Shown: positions 39,121-48,112, counted from the first letter of the stretch. The stretch: 64,000 nucleotides of DNA from JBPYFK01 sp051984675 (GCA_051984675.1 JBPYFK010000034.1:14571-78570), one strand, 5' to 3'. Translations and numbers: made by a program. The notes: generated from the sequence alone by a model not told the origin.

Positions 39121-40629
39121 GTGACCACCGACGACGAGTGCGTGACAGCGGAGTTGCTCGCCGACCCGATCGAGTACGCATCGTTACTTGAGCGCGTCTG
39201 GGACGCGGTGCTCAGCGGCGCGCCTTCGCCGAAGTCTCCCCGGCCGCTGATCTCGGACTCGTGGCAACGTTCGCTGGCCGCGGAGGTCAACCCGGAAGGC
39301 CGGGAAGCACCCGTGGTCTGCGAGCACGCCGAGGTTCAGGACATCCGCGCGGCCCACCCGCTGGCCGCCGCGATCCCCGTCCTGCGGGACACCGTGCTCA
39401 GCGTCGCGGACGAGGCGATGCACATCATGATCGTCACCGACCGGGACGGCCTGATCCTGTGGCGCGAGGGCCATGCCGACGTCGCGCGGCGCGCCGACCG
39501 CGTCCGGCTCACCGAAGGCACGCGGTGGGCCGAGGAAGCCATCGGCACCAACGCCATGGGTACCACGCTCGCCGTCGGCAAGCCGGTGCAGATCTACTCG
39601 GCGGAGCACCTGGTGCGCAGGTACCACGACTGGACGTGCGCGGCGAGCCCCATCCACGACCCCGACAGCGGCGACCTCCTCGGATCGATCGACATCAGCG
39701 GGCCGCTCCGCACCGTCCACCCGGCGATGGTCGCACTCGTCACGGCGGCTGCACAGCTCGCCGAAAGTCACCTGCGCGCGCAGATGGCCGCCCGCGACGA
39801 GCGACTGCGCGCCAAGAACATGCCGCACCTGCGTGGCTTGCGCGGTGAAGCCGGCGCGCTGCTCACCCCGACCGGCCGGGTTCTCGCGATCGAGCGTGGC
39901 GAGGGACTCCAGCTGCCCGAGCGGATCGATGTCAGCGGCGCACACGGTCGAGTCCTGCTCGCGGACGGGCGGGAAGCCGTTCTCGAAACCCTCGCCGAAG
40001 GGCTGCTGCTTCGCCTGCCCACCACGTCTCGTGGGCGGACCCCACACCGACCAGCCCTTTCGCTGTCCTTTTTGGACCATGGTGGGCCGACCGCTGTGCT
40101 CGATGGCCAGGAAGTAACGCTGACGACCCGGCATGCCGAGATCCTCGCGCTTCTCGCGATGCAACCGCACGGTCTGTCCGCCGAGCGTCTCGCGCTCCAG
40201 CTCTACGGCGAGCGTGGTAATGCCGTCACCGCCCGCGCGGAAATTCACCGACTCCGGGCCCATCTTGGTGAGCACGTGATCGGCACCAAGCCCTACCGGC
40301 TGCATGCCCAGATCGACGCCGACTTCCTGACCGTCCACAAAGCTCTGCGCGCGGGGAACCTCAAGACTGCCTTGGAGTCGTACGGGGGCCCGCTACTGGA
40401 CGCCTCCGAAGCACCCGCCATCCGCGCCGAGCGTGAAGAGTTGTTCGCCTCGCTGCGCAACGCGGTTCTCGACGGAGGCGACGTCGAAGCGCTGTGGTCG
40501 CTTTTCTGTGCCGAGCCCACCGACGACCTGGAAGTGCTCGGGCAACTGGCACACCGCCTACCGCGCCACGACCCGCGCCGGCACACGGTTACAGCAAGGA
40601 TGCAGCGCGTTCTGGCCGAAGAGGAGTGA
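39121..40629 (+). CDS. GAF-domain transcriptional regulator (AcoR-like, without AAA domain)
   Basis: 502 aa. N-terminal helical SWQRS region, a GAF-like sensory domain (about 80-235) with EEAIGTNAMGTTLAVGKPVQI in two parts, then a C-terminal part (about 350-425) with LTTRHAEILALLAMQPHGLSAERLALQLYG in two parts and RAEIHRLRAHLGEHVIGTKPYRL, resembling a winged-helix DNA-binding fold. The sigma54 AAA domain of classical AcoR is absent, usual in actinobacteria. GTG 39121 has AGGAGG at 4 nt. Divergent from, and probably controlling, the ALDH operon. Confidence 0.83.
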   Translation: MTTDDECVTAELLADPIEYASLLERVWDAVLSGAPSPKSPRPLISDSWQRSLAAEVNPEGREAPVVCEHAEVQDIRAAHPLAAAIPVLRDTVLSVADEAMHIMIVTDRDGLILWREGHADVARRADRVRLTEGTRWAEEAIGTNAMGTTLAVGKPVQIYSAEHLVRRYHDWTCAASPIHDPDSGDLLGSIDISGPLRTVHPAMVALVTAAAQLAESHLRAQMAARDERLRAKNMPHLRGLRGEAGALLTPTGRVLAIERGEGLQLPERIDVSGAHGRVLLADGREAVLETLAEGLLLRLPTTSRGRTPHRPALSLSFLDHGGPTAVLDGQEVTLTTRHAEILALLAMQPHGLSAERLALQLYGERGNAVTARAEIHRLRAHLGEHVIGTKPYRLHAQIDADFLTVHKALRAGNLKTALESYGGPLLDASEAPAIRAEREELFASLRNAVLDGGDVEALWSLFCAEPTDDLEVLGQLAHRLPRHDPRRHTVTARMQRVLAEEE

Positions 40630-40675
40630 TGAGGGCCACGGCGGTACCTGCCTCTCTCGGCAGACGCTGTCAACC

Positions 40676-40922
40676 CTACTGCTCAGCAAGCGCTCTTCGC
40701 CGCCCCGCCCATTCCGAGTGCCGCCACTTCTCGGGCAGAACTTCGAGACATTCTGCGGCAGCGCGGCGCGCTTGCCGCAGGTCTCCCAGAGCCCGCAAGA
40801 CGAATCCTCGCTGTCCCAGAAACCGCTTCCACCAACTCCGACCGGGACATACCCATACCGGGGGCTGCACGTGAAGGTGTGGCTTCACGGGCTGCGCGCA
40901 AGCGATCGTTCGGCGCTGGCAT
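40676..40922 (-). pseudogene. XRE/TPR-type regulator with large internal deletion
   Basis: From ATG 40922 the minus strand reads MPAPNDRLRAAREATPSRAA and SRSELVEAV, the start of actinobacterial XRE regulators with a TPR domain. The frame then loses similarity. In a second frame, ending at the stop at 40676, it reads ALGDLRQARRAAAECLEVLP then EKWRHSEWAGRRRALAEQ, the usual TPR end of the same family. Some 300 residues of the middle are missing. I infer a relic made by internal deletion. Confidence 0.62.
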
Positions 40923-40930
40923 AGCCAGAG

Positions 40931-41848
40931 TCACTGGTAATACAGGATGCACCAGCAGAGTGTGTCTCCTGTCGTGCAGGCGGGCTCGGTCTGCGCCTGC
41001 ATCAGCGCGGAGTTGTGGAACGGCACACCACCCCACTTGCTCCACAGGTCGGTCGCCATGCCGACGGCATGGGGCTGCACGCTCGGGTTGTCGGTGCCCA
41101 CGAAGCTGTGGAAGCTCGTGTCGTAATCCTTCCACCCGTTGAAGTACCAGGCCGAGTCGTACCAGTCCTCCGTGCCGGTCGAAACGATCGCCGGGCTGGC
41201 CTCGCCGTCGACCTGGATGGAGATGTTCCGCTCCATCCACGAGTCGTTGACGGCGTTGATGCCACCGACCTGCGAGTGGTAGACGATCCAGCCGGGACCG
41301 CCACTGATGTTGGCCAGCGTGGTGACATCGCCAGCGGCACGCGTGACGGCCTGGTCGAGATACCGGGCACCCTGCTGGCGCAGCCGCTGGCCGTTCGCCT
41401 CGTCGGTCGACGTCAGCGCGTAGGTGGCCATGGAGTAGATAACCGCCTGCTGGGTCGTGCTCGGGTTGTAGTAGGCGATCCTGATGTGTGCTCCGAACGG
41501 CATCGGGAAGGTGATCAGGAAGCCGGTGTCGTCGTTGTTGGAGTTGATCTCCGCGTGCAGGTGCGCGCACGAGTGGGTGCCGTTGGCCGCGCCAGCGCCC
41601 CAGTGCGTCACGAGCAACGTCCCGAAATCGATGTCGATCGAGGGTGACGATGCTCCGTCGTAGTAGACACGCAGGCGGCCATCGAGCGCTGGCATGTTGC
41701 CGCCGCCGAGTGCCATCCACAGCGACGCGACGTTTCCCGGACCGTTGATGTCCAGCAGCGGATACTCGCTCTGGTACCCGACCCGCACGTTTTCGACCTT
41801 GGCCAGGAACAGTTTGTCCTGACGGAGTTCGGCCAACGGGTTAGCCAT
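40931..41848 (-). CDS. DUF2961/GH172-family protein (fructan- or arabinan-active type)
   Basis: 305 aa without signal peptide. Seen are NVASLWMALG, RVYYDG, FPMPFGAHIRIAYYNPS in the jelly-roll region and TGTEDWYDSAWYFNGWKDY (about 230-250), typical of DUF2961, now GH172 (difructose-anhydride synthases, arabinofuranosidases). The Glu of TGTEDW is the expected catalytic type. ATG 41848 follows GGGAGGGA. It is somewhat short for the family and lies after a strong hairpin separating it from the PTS operon. Confidence 0.75.
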   Translation of the reverse strand: MANPLAELRQDKLFLAKVENVRVGYQSEYPLLDINGPGNVASLWMALGGGNMPALDGRLRVYYDGASSPSIDIDFGTLLVTHWGAGAANGTHSCAHLHAEINSNNDDTGFLITFPMPFGAHIRIAYYNPSTTQQAVIYSMATYALTSTDEANGQRLRQQGARYLDQAVTRAAGDVTTLANISGGPGWIVYHSQVGGINAVNDSWMERNISIQVDGEASPAIVSTGTEDWYDSAWYFNGWKDYDTSFHSFVGTDNPSVQPHAVGMATDLWSKWGGVPFHNSALMQAQTEPACTTGDTLCWCILYYQ

Positions 41849-41962
41849 CCTGATCCCTCCCCAGCAAGCGAGTGCCCGATGCTCGCGTGTCTTGTCCACT
41901 ACCAGCTTGCGTAGTTGAGGATGCCAGCGAAATACGGCACAGGTGTTGGTTTTGCGACCATG

Positions 41963-42004
41963 CGTTACGCCATCACGGGGCCGAACACCCGTGATGGCGT
42001 AACG
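41963..42004 (-). terminator. Perfect 17-bp hairpin after the polyol dehydrogenase gene
   Basis: CGTTACGCCATCACGGG (41963-41979) is exactly complementary to 41988-42004 with an 8-nt loop, 12 nt beyond the dehydrogenase stop. Without a U-run, but very stable. It separates the PTS operon from the GH172 gene. Confidence 0.75.
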
Positions 42005-42015
42005 GTGGTCGCTCA

Positions 42016-43056
42016 CTACGGTTCGATGGTGACCTTGATGGCTTCGCCGCGCGTGACCGTGTCAATGCCGTCATGGACGCGGTCGAGTGGCAGCCGGTGG
42101 GTGATGAGATCGGCGACCGGGACAGCCCCGCTGGCGATCAGGTCGAGTGCCTGCCGGTTGTGTTCCGGGCTGGACCCGTTGGCTCCGACGATGGTCAGTT
42201 CGCGGTAGTGCACGAGGTTGGAGTCACAGGAGATCGTCGGATTGTCTTTGGGAAGACCCCCGAAGAAGCTGATCCGACCGCGTCGTGCGGCCATCTGCAA
42301 GGCGTCCTCCTGCGCCTTGCCGGAGGCTGCGGCCGTGATGACGACGTCCGCGCCGCGCCCGTTGGTGTGCTTGAGGATCGCGTCGACCGGGTCGACCTCC
42401 GCGGAGCAGATGGCCGCGTCAGGGTGTACCCGATCGGCGGCGAGGTCGAGCCGCTGGCGGGAGAGTTCGACGAGGTAGACCGCCCGCGCGCCACGTGCGC
42501 GAGCCAACCGTACGTGCAAGCAACCGATCGGGCCCGCACCGACCACGACCACCGAGTCGCCGTCACCGACCCCGGCGAGCTGTTGTCCATTGAGAACGCA
42601 TGCGAGCGGTTCGCCCACGGACGCCTCTGCGTGCGAGACTCCGTCCGCGATGCGGTTGAGTCCTCCGACTCGCAGGACTTTCCCCGGTACGGTCAGGAAT
42701 TCGGCGAACCCGCCGTCGTAGTCGTAGCCGATGGACTCCTGGTTGGGGCAGATCGTGTGCCAGCCGCGCTGGCAGTCCTCGCAGTCGCCGCACGGGATCG
42801 CGGCGATGACCTGCACGCGGTCGCCGACCATCCAGCCCTCGACCCGCTCGCCGGACGCGACGATCTCGCCGGCGACCTCGTGGCCGATCACGCGCGGTGG
42901 CCGGAGCCGGTGGTGGCCGTGTGCCTGGATTTTCGCGTCCGTCCCGCAGGTGGAGCAGGCGTGGACACGGATGGTCACCTCGTCGGGTCCGGTCGTCGGC
43001 TGCTCGGCCTCCTCGATGCGCAGGTCTCCGGGAGCGTAGAAGCGGGCGACCTTCAT
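42016..43056 (-). CDS. Zinc-dependent polyol (phosphate) dehydrogenase, PTS-linked
   Basis: 346-aa medium-chain dehydrogenase. Catalytic Zn region CSTCGTDAKI and RVIGHEVAGEI; structural Zn cysteines CGDCEDCQRGWHTIC; Rossmann loop VVVVGAGPIGCLHVRLA. Directly downstream of PTS EIIA (4 nt), so it probably oxidises the polyol phosphate delivered by the PTS (arabitol-, galactitol- or sorbitol-phosphate type). GGAG lies about 10 nt before ATG 43056; longer open frames upstream overlap EIIA and are not real. Confidence 0.85.
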   Translation of the reverse strand: MKVARFYAPGDLRIEEAEQPTTGPDEVTIRVHACSTCGTDAKIQAHGHHRLRPPRVIGHEVAGEIVASGERVEGWMVGDRVQVIAAIPCGDCEDCQRGWHTICPNQESIGYDYDGGFAEFLTVPGKVLRVGGLNRIADGVSHAEASVGEPLACVLNGQQLAGVGDGDSVVVVGAGPIGCLHVRLARARGARAVYLVELSRQRLDLAADRVHPDAAICSAEVDPVDAILKHTNGRGADVVITAAASGKAQEDALQMAARRGRISFFGGLPKDNPTISCDSNLVHYRELTIVGANGSSPEHNRQALDLIASGAVPVADLITHRLPLDRVHDGIDTVTRGEAIKVTIEP

Positions 43057-43060
43057 CTGG

Positions 43061-43516
43061 TCAGTTCTCCTTTCCGGCCGGCTGGAGTAGCCGAACCACG
43101 TCGTCTTCGGTGGTGGCCCTGCGCAGGTGCGCGGCCTTGTCGGGGTCGAGCAGGATGCGGGCGAGCGCGGACAGCACGCCGAGGTGTTCGTCGTCGCGGG
43201 CGGCGATGCCGATGCACACGTGCGCGCGCTGCCCTTCTCCCCAGTCCACGCCCTGGGGGAATCGCAGGTATGCCAAGGCGGTGCGGTGCACCAGCGCCCG
43301 GGCTTCGTTGGTGCCGTGCGGGATCGCGACACCTTCGCCGAGGTAGGTCGTCACCGAGCGTTCCCGCTCCCGCATCGCGTCGAGATAGCCCGGGTCGACG
43401 GCGCCGGCGGCGAGCAGGACCTCGCCGGTCTGACGGATCGCGTCGTGCTTGTCCCGGGCCGTGCAGTGCAGCCGGACTGCTTCGCTGGGCAGCGCGGGAA
43501 GGGCCAGTTCCGCCAT
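43061..43516 (-). CDS. PTS EIIA component, mannitol/fructose type
   Basis: 151 aa. Phosphorylation site His67 in GEGVAIPHGTNEA, the hallmark of the EIIA-Mtl/Fru family. Receives phosphate from HPr and passes it to EIIB. ATG 43516 follows GGAGGG at 5 nt and begins one base after the EIIB stop. Confidence 0.9.
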   Translation of the reverse strand: MAELALPALPSEAVRLHCTARDKHDAIRQTGEVLLAAGAVDPGYLDAMRERERSVTTYLGEGVAIPHGTNEARALVHRTALAYLRFPQGVDWGEGQRAHVCIGIAARDDEHLGVLSALARILLDPDKAAHLRRATTEDDVVRLLQPAGKEN

Positions 43517-43517
43517 G

Positions 43518-43826
43518 TCAGCCCTCCAACTCCACGCCGTCCCGAACGGCCGCGACGAGGCGCTCGAAGACCGGGTCGCCAAGGAAGACCTGGAACCCGA
43601 GGACGACCTTGCCGGGCGCCGAGGCCCGCGCGCGGTCGGCCAGCCCCTGGTGGCAGAGCACCACGTCGGTGTCATCCGGGATGGCGTTGACCGGGCTGTG
43701 CTCGACCGCGACACCGTGGCTGGCGAGCTGCTGGCGCAGCGTGCTGGTGAGCAGCACGCTGCTGCCCATCCCCGCATCGCAGGCGATGACGACCTTCTTG
43801 ACGTCGTTTCCGGCGATCGTGGTCAT
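43518..43826 (-). CDS. PTS EIIB component, mannitol type
   Basis: 102 aa, a free-standing EIIB. Phospho-cysteine Cys16 in VVIACDAGMGSSVLL, the P-loop-like site of mannitol-family EIIB. Lies 3 nt after EIIC. The A, B and C domains are three separate proteins here instead of the fused MtlA arrangement. Confidence 0.9.
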   Translation of the reverse strand: MTTIAGNDVKKVVIACDAGMGSSVLLTSTLRQQLASHGVAVEHSPVNAIPDDTDVVLCHQGLADRARASAPGKVVLGFQVFLGDPVFERLVAAVRDGVELEG

Positions 43827-43829
43827 GCT

Positions 43830-44972
43830 CTACACACCCTTTCCGGTCGGTTGCTTGCTGGCCCGCTTGTTGCGCTGGGTGGCGGCAGTGGCGTCCGCGA
43901 GCTGCTCGGCTGCCTCGGCGGCTCTTTCCTCGCGGCCGAAGCCCAGCAGTGCTGCTGCCACGGCGAATGACACGGCGCCGGCGACCAGGACTCCGGCCGC
44001 GACGCCGAGGTAGCCGCCCTTCGGCGTGACCGCGAACAGCGCGAGGATGCTGCCTGGTGACGGGGTCGCGACCAAGCCGGCGCCGGTGAGCAGGAACGTG
44101 AGCACGCCCGCGCCACCACCGGCGATCGCCGCCACGATCAAGCGCGGCTTCATCAGCACGTAGGGGAAGTAGATCTCGTGGATGCCGCCCAGGAACTGGA
44201 TCACGATCGCACCCGGCGTGGACGCGCGCAGCGACCGCGGCCCGAAGAACAGGAACGCCAGCAGAATCCCGAGCCCGGGACCGGGGTTGGTTTCGAGCAG
44301 GAACAGCACCGACTTGCCCTGGTGCGCGGCTTGGGCGACGCCGAGCGGGCTGAGCACCCCGTGGTTGACGGCGTTGTTCAGGAACAGCACCTTCGCCGGT
44401 TCGACCAGCAGCGACACCAACGGCAGCAGCCGCGCACTGATCAGGTACTGCACCCCGCTTCCGGCCGCTGCCGTCAGCCCGGTCACTACCGGCTTGATCA
44501 GCAACAGCCCCACCAGCGCCATACCCGCGCCCACGATGCCGGCACTGAAGTTCTCGACGAGCATCTCGAAGCCGGCCTTGATCCGCCGGACGGTGAGCCG
44601 GTCCACGAGCTTGAGTACGGCCGCGGCCAGCGGCCCGATGATCATGGCGCCCAGGAACATCGGGGTCTGGGCGCCCACGGCGATTCCTACGGTGGCCACC
44701 GCGCCGACGACCGCGCCGCGCTGGCCGTGGACCAGCCGGCCGCCGGTGTAGCCGATCAACACCGGCAGCAGCATCAGCACCATCGGGTCGACCAGCTCAC
44801 CGAGCTGCTTGTTGGGTAGCCAGCCACCGGACGTGAACAACGCGGCGATGAGCCCCCATGCGATGAACGCCCCGATGTTGGGCATGACCATCCCGGCGAG
44901 ATGGCCACCCACGCGTTGGACCGTGGCCCGCAGCCCGCCGGACGGCGCGGGCGCGGCAGTCGCATTCGACAT
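43830..44972 (-). CDS. PTS EIIC permease, mannitol type
   Basis: 380 aa with about eight or more hydrophobic segments. Family motifs include MVMPNIGAFIAWGLIAALF, FLNNAVNHGVLSP and GGIHEIYFPYVLM, the last containing the GIHE substrate-binding loop of the mannitol family. Imports and phosphorylates a hexitol or pentitol. ATG 44972 has GAGGAG 8 nt upstream; an alternative GTG lies two codons earlier. First gene of the PTS operon. Confidence 0.9.
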   Translation of the reverse strand: MSNATAAPAPSGGLRATVQRVGGHLAGMVMPNIGAFIAWGLIAALFTSGGWLPNKQLGELVDPMVLMLLPVLIGYTGGRLVHGQRGAVVGAVATVGIAVGAQTPMFLGAMIIGPLAAAVLKLVDRLTVRRIKAGFEMLVENFSAGIVGAGMALVGLLLIKPVVTGLTAAAGSGVQYLISARLLPLVSLLVEPAKVLFLNNAVNHGVLSPLGVAQAAHQGKSVLFLLETNPGPGLGILLAFLFFGPRSLRASTPGAIVIQFLGGIHEIYFPYVLMKPRLIVAAIAGGGAGVLTFLLTGAGLVATPSPGSILALFAVTPKGGYLGVAAGVLVAGAVSFAVAAALLGFGREERAAEAAEQLADATAATQRNKRASKQPTGKGV

Positions 44973-45062
44973 GAGCACAACTCCTCAAGGACAACCTGGA
45001 CACCACCGCAGTGTGGGCGGTGTCACCTGGCGAGTGGTTGACGCGAACCATAGAACAGAGTC

Positions 45063-45089
45063 GGAACAATTGTCCAGAACGAATGTTCC
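45063..45089. promoter_or_regulatory. Probable SorC-type operator in the PTS/regulator divergent gap
   Basis: GGAACA (45063-45068) and TGTTCC (45084-45089) form a perfect inverted repeat with a 15-bp spacer, about 90 bp before EIIC and 70 bp before the regulator. The spacer contains further GAAC half-sites. Binding by the adjacent regulator is inferred. Confidence 0.55.
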
Positions 45090-45158
45090 CTGTCGATCGC
45101 ACCGGCGGTACGCTGACCGCAGCGGCACCGGGCACCGGCGCGGAGAGGAACGATCCAG

Positions 45159-46109
45159 GTGGCGAAGAACGGCGGCGACACCGACCGGACCGACCTGCTG
45201 GTCACGGCGGCGGTCCTGTACTACGAGCGGGAGCGCTCCCAGGAGCAGATCGCCCGCGAACTCGGCGTCAGCCGCCCCGTGGTCAGCCGGCTGCTGGCCC
45301 GAGCCCGCGAGCTGGGCATCGTCCAGATCCAGATCGTGCCGCCCTCCGTTGACCCCGATCTCGCGCCCTCACTGGCGAAAGCCCTTGGCTTGCAGGCCGT
45401 CTACATCGCCGCTGGAGTAGCCGACACACCGAACCCCGGCCCTGTGCTCTCCGGCGCGCTGGACCAGGCCCTCAACGCGATCGACCTGCGCGCCGGGCAG
45501 GTCGTGTTGGTGAGCTGGGGCCGCGCCGTGTACAGCCTGGCCCGGGCGCTCACCACCCCCCGGCCCGGCGTGCGCGTCGTCCCCGCACTCGGGGGCAGTG
45601 ACGGCGACCGCCCCTGGTTCCAACCCAACGAAGTCGCCCGCCTCTGGGCGTCCACGCTGCAGGGCGTCCCGCGCTACCTCCACGCCCCGGCCATGGTCTC
45701 CCCCGCGCTGCTGCGCTCGCTGCTGACCGAACCCGCCATCCGCTCCACCGTGCACCTGTGGCGCATCGCCGATGTCGCGTTGCTCGGCATTGGCGCCTGG
45801 CCCAAACCCGACCCCAGCTACGCCGCCTCCGGCTTCCCCATCGAGGACCCGGCCGTCACCAACGCCGCCGGCGACGTCGCCGGCCGGTCCTTCACCGAGG
45901 ACGGCATCCTGGTCGACTACCGGGACCACCGCAGCCTGCTCGCGGTCACCACCCACCGGCTCCGGCGGATACCGCACGTCATCGGTCTCGCCGGCGGCCC
46001 GGACAAGGCCAAGGCCGTCATCGGCGCGGCACGCGCGGGCCTGATCAACACGCTGGTCACCGACACCACCACCGCCCGTGCGGTCCAGCAACGACTCGAA
46101 AAGTCCTGA
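45159..46109 (+). CDS. SorC/DeoR-like sugar-binding transcriptional regulator
   Basis: 316 aa. N-terminal HTH (about 10-60: AAVLYYERERSQEQIARELG then SRPVVSRLLARARELGIV) and C-terminal sugar-phosphate-binding domain (about 65-316) with VLVSWGRAVYSLARAL and GLAGGPDKAKAVIGAARAGL. It probably senses the polyol phosphate made by the divergent PTS. GTG 45159 with GAGAGGA 9 nt upstream. Confidence 0.87.
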   Translation: MAKNGGDTDRTDLLVTAAVLYYERERSQEQIARELGVSRPVVSRLLARARELGIVQIQIVPPSVDPDLAPSLAKALGLQAVYIAAGVADTPNPGPVLSGALDQALNAIDLRAGQVVLVSWGRAVYSLARALTTPRPGVRVVPALGGSDGDRPWFQPNEVARLWASTLQGVPRYLHAPAMVSPALLRSLLTEPAIRSTVHLWRIADVALLGIGAWPKPDPSYAASGFPIEDPAVTNAAGDVAGRSFTEDGILVDYRDHRSLLAVTTHRLRRIPHVIGLAGGPDKAKAVIGAARAGLINTLVTDTTTARAVQQRLEKS

Positions 46110-46371
46110 CCAGGCTCTTTCGGAAGAAGCAGCGTCAAACCCGGTACGAGCCGACGAAATCGCAGCCATGCTCCCGGCTCAACCCCAGACCTGGAGCCAG
46201 CGTGCCCTGTGTGGGCCGGCGCGACTAGCTCACGAATACCTACTTTGCTCGAGGCCGCCACAAACCCGCTCGCCGCAGGCAAAGTACCCAATTGTGGATG
46301 GCTTTTCCTACGGAACCTGCCTGCGGCGTGGGTTGTGGGAGAACGCGCTCATACGCGTTCAGCCCGGCCGG
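46110..46371. other. Gap between the SorC gene and the YceI relic
   Basis: 262 bp without a gene. It contains TACTTTGC (46241-46248) and its complement GCAAAGTA (46279-46286), an 8-bp inverted repeat with a 30-bp spacer, which could act as a terminator or regulatory site. Nothing else recognised. Confidence 0.4.
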
Positions 46372-46929
46372 TCACTTCGGTTCGATGAACTGCGCGTCCA
46401 GTTGAATCTTGACGACATCGCCGAGCAGCGCATCCGCGGCTCCGAAGGTGATGCCGAAGTCGCTGCGCCGGATCTCCCCGCGAGCTTCGAACCCGGCATG
46501 CCGGCGACCGTCGACGATCGAGTCCTCCACCCCGCCGAAGTCGACCTCGAACATCACCTGACGGGTCACCTCACCGATGGTCAGGTCTCCCTCCATCGAC
46601 CAGTCGCCGCCCGCACCACCGATACGCGTCGAGCGGAACGTCATCGTCGGCCGGCGCTCGACATCCAGCAGGTCCGGCGCGCGCACATGCGCGTCCCGAT
46701 CCGCGTTGCCGGTGTCGATCGACGCCAGCGCCACGGTGGCGCTGACCGCGCACTCGTCGACGGTGGCGCCAACGGTCAACTCGGCTCCCATTCGGCGAAG
46801 CGCCCGCGGACCTTCGACACCCCCAGATGCCGGATCGCGAAGCCCACCGACGAATGGTGGGTGTCGATGGCCCACTTACCGGGAATCAGCGGAAGGTCTG
46901 CCGTCATCGTGCTCGTTTCTGTGTTCATG
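46372..46929 (-). pseudogene. YceI-family lipid-binding protein, frameshifted
   Basis: From ATG 46929 one frame encodes the YceI start (LPLIPGKWAIDTHHSSVGF, then HLGVSKVRGRFAEWE) and stops soon after. The neighbouring frame continues with AELTVGATVDECAVSATV through the rest of the beta-barrel to the stop at 46372 (FGITFGAADALLGDVVKIQL). The frames join near 46785-46790, where loss of one C, GACGCC to GAGCC, explains the shift. Either a mutation or a sequencing error; corrected length would be about 185 aa, normal for YceI. Confidence 0.8.
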
Positions 46930-46980
46930 TCCTCACCGTGCTCGGCCTGGCGCCGGGGAAGGAAGGCCCGGCCGAGCCTA

Positions 46981-46993
46981 GCCCTGTCAGGGC
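46981..46993. promoter_or_regulatory. GCCCTG-T-CAGGGC operator between YceI and MmyB-type genes
   Basis: Perfect 6-bp inverted repeat with a single central base, in the 100-bp divergent gap, 37 bp before the regulator start. MmyB-type XRE regulators commonly bind such CCTGNCAGG palindromes. Confidence 0.6.
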
Positions 46994-47029
46994 CACCTTA
47001 CCGCTGCCGCATGCGGGTAGATTTCGACC

Positions 47030-47883
47030 GTGGGCGACAACGAACTCGGCACTTTCCTACGCGCACGCCGCGAAGCCGTCACCCCGGCCGAGGTCGGCCT
47101 ACCGGCGGGCAGCCGCCGCCGCACGCCCGGCCTGCGGCGCTCCGAACTCGCCACGATCGCCGGGATCAGCGTCGACTACCTCACCCGGCTGGAGCAGGGA
47201 CGCGACCGCCGCCCTTCCGCCCAAGTGCTCGCGGCGCTCGCCGACGCCCTACGCCTGTCGGCTGACCAGCGCCATCACCTGCGCCTGCTGCTGATCAGCG
47301 CCAAAAACAGCAGCTTCTGCCCCGCAGCCTACCCCCGGAACGCACGGTGCGCCCCACCGTGCGGGCCGTCCTCGACCGACTCGACCCCGCCCCCGCGTTC
47401 GTGCTCAACCGGCTCGCCGACGTCCTCGCCCACACCACCGGTTACGAACGTCTCGCCCGCTCGACCGGCCTGCTGGAGGACGAGCCACCCAACCTCGTCC
47501 GCTTCCTCTGCACCGACCCCCGGGCCCGCACCCTCTACCCCGACTGGGAACGCGTCGCCGACGAGCACATCGCCCACCTCAAGACCGCCGCTCACCGCGA
47601 CGACCCGCACCTGGCCTCCCTAGTCGACGAACTCACCATCACTGCCGGCGCTTCCTTCACCGACCGGTGGCAGGCACCACCCGTTCTGCCCGCACGCACC
47701 GGAATCCAACGATGGGCTCACCCCGAGGCCGGGCAGCTTCGGCTGGCCTACGAGACCCTCGACCTCGCCGACGCCGACGACCAGCGCCTGATCATCCACC
47801 TCGCCGCGGACGAGCCGACGTCGACCGCGCTCGACCACCTCACCGGACGCCATCCGGGCGCCCTGCGCTCCGTCACCGGCTGA
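47030..47883 (+). pseudogene. XRE regulator with MmyB-like ligand domain, frameshifted
   Basis: GTG 47030 starts an XRE HTH (about 1-85: FLRARREAVTPAEVGLP, RRTPGLRRSELATIAGISVDYLTRLEQG in two parts). After LLLISAKNSSFCPAAYP the frame fails. The next frame continues with RTVRPTVRAVLDRLDPAPAF and the MmyB domain to the stop at 47883. The junction is the C-run at 47333-47337: one more C restores a continuous protein of about 284 aa. The length and both domains are otherwise complete, so a recent mutation or sequencing error is likely. Divergent from YceI. Confidence 0.82.
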
Positions 47884-48029
47884 CCCGACAGACCCACCAG
47901 TCGACGGCTTCCACTGGACGGATAACACCTGGCCTGAAGGCGTCCGTCGTCGTCCATCGGACCCCAGTGGGATGGCGTCATCAGCCGGTCCCGAAATCAC
48001 CATGAAGTTGATATCGGGTCCATCGTTCT

Positions 48030-48045
48030 GTCAACTTTTCTTGAT
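48030..48045. promoter_or_regulatory. 16-bp operator-like repeat, copy 1
   Basis: GTCAACTTTTCTTGAT, which on the other strand is ATCAAGAAAAGTTGAC. It fits the consensus ATCAASNAANGTTGAC shared by four sites around the XRE/ImmA module. Confidence 0.68.
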
Positions 48046-48074
48046 GGACGGGCTACGTTGAGATATTGCTAGAC

Positions 48075-48090
48075 ATCAACGAACGTTGAC
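48075..48090. promoter_or_regulatory. 16-bp operator-like repeat, copy 2
   Basis: ATCAACGAACGTTGAC, the most symmetric copy, 23 bp before the XRE repressor start and 45 bp (start to start) from copy 1. Confidence 0.7.
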
Positions 48091-48112
48091 TTCCTCACGA
48101 GGAGAAGGCGCG

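Larger units (their letters stand above)
47884..48112. promoter_or_regulatory. Promoter region of the XRE/ImmA module
   Basis: 229 bp without a gene; its right part holds two 16-bp repeats (48030-48045, 48075-48090) and extra half-sites such as GTTGA at 48008 and 48057. Confidence 0.6.

Noticed and set aside
46241..46286. Insertion-sequence end from the TACTTTGC/GCAAAGTA inverted repeat
   Set aside because: No transposase, no target duplication and only 30 bp between the arms.
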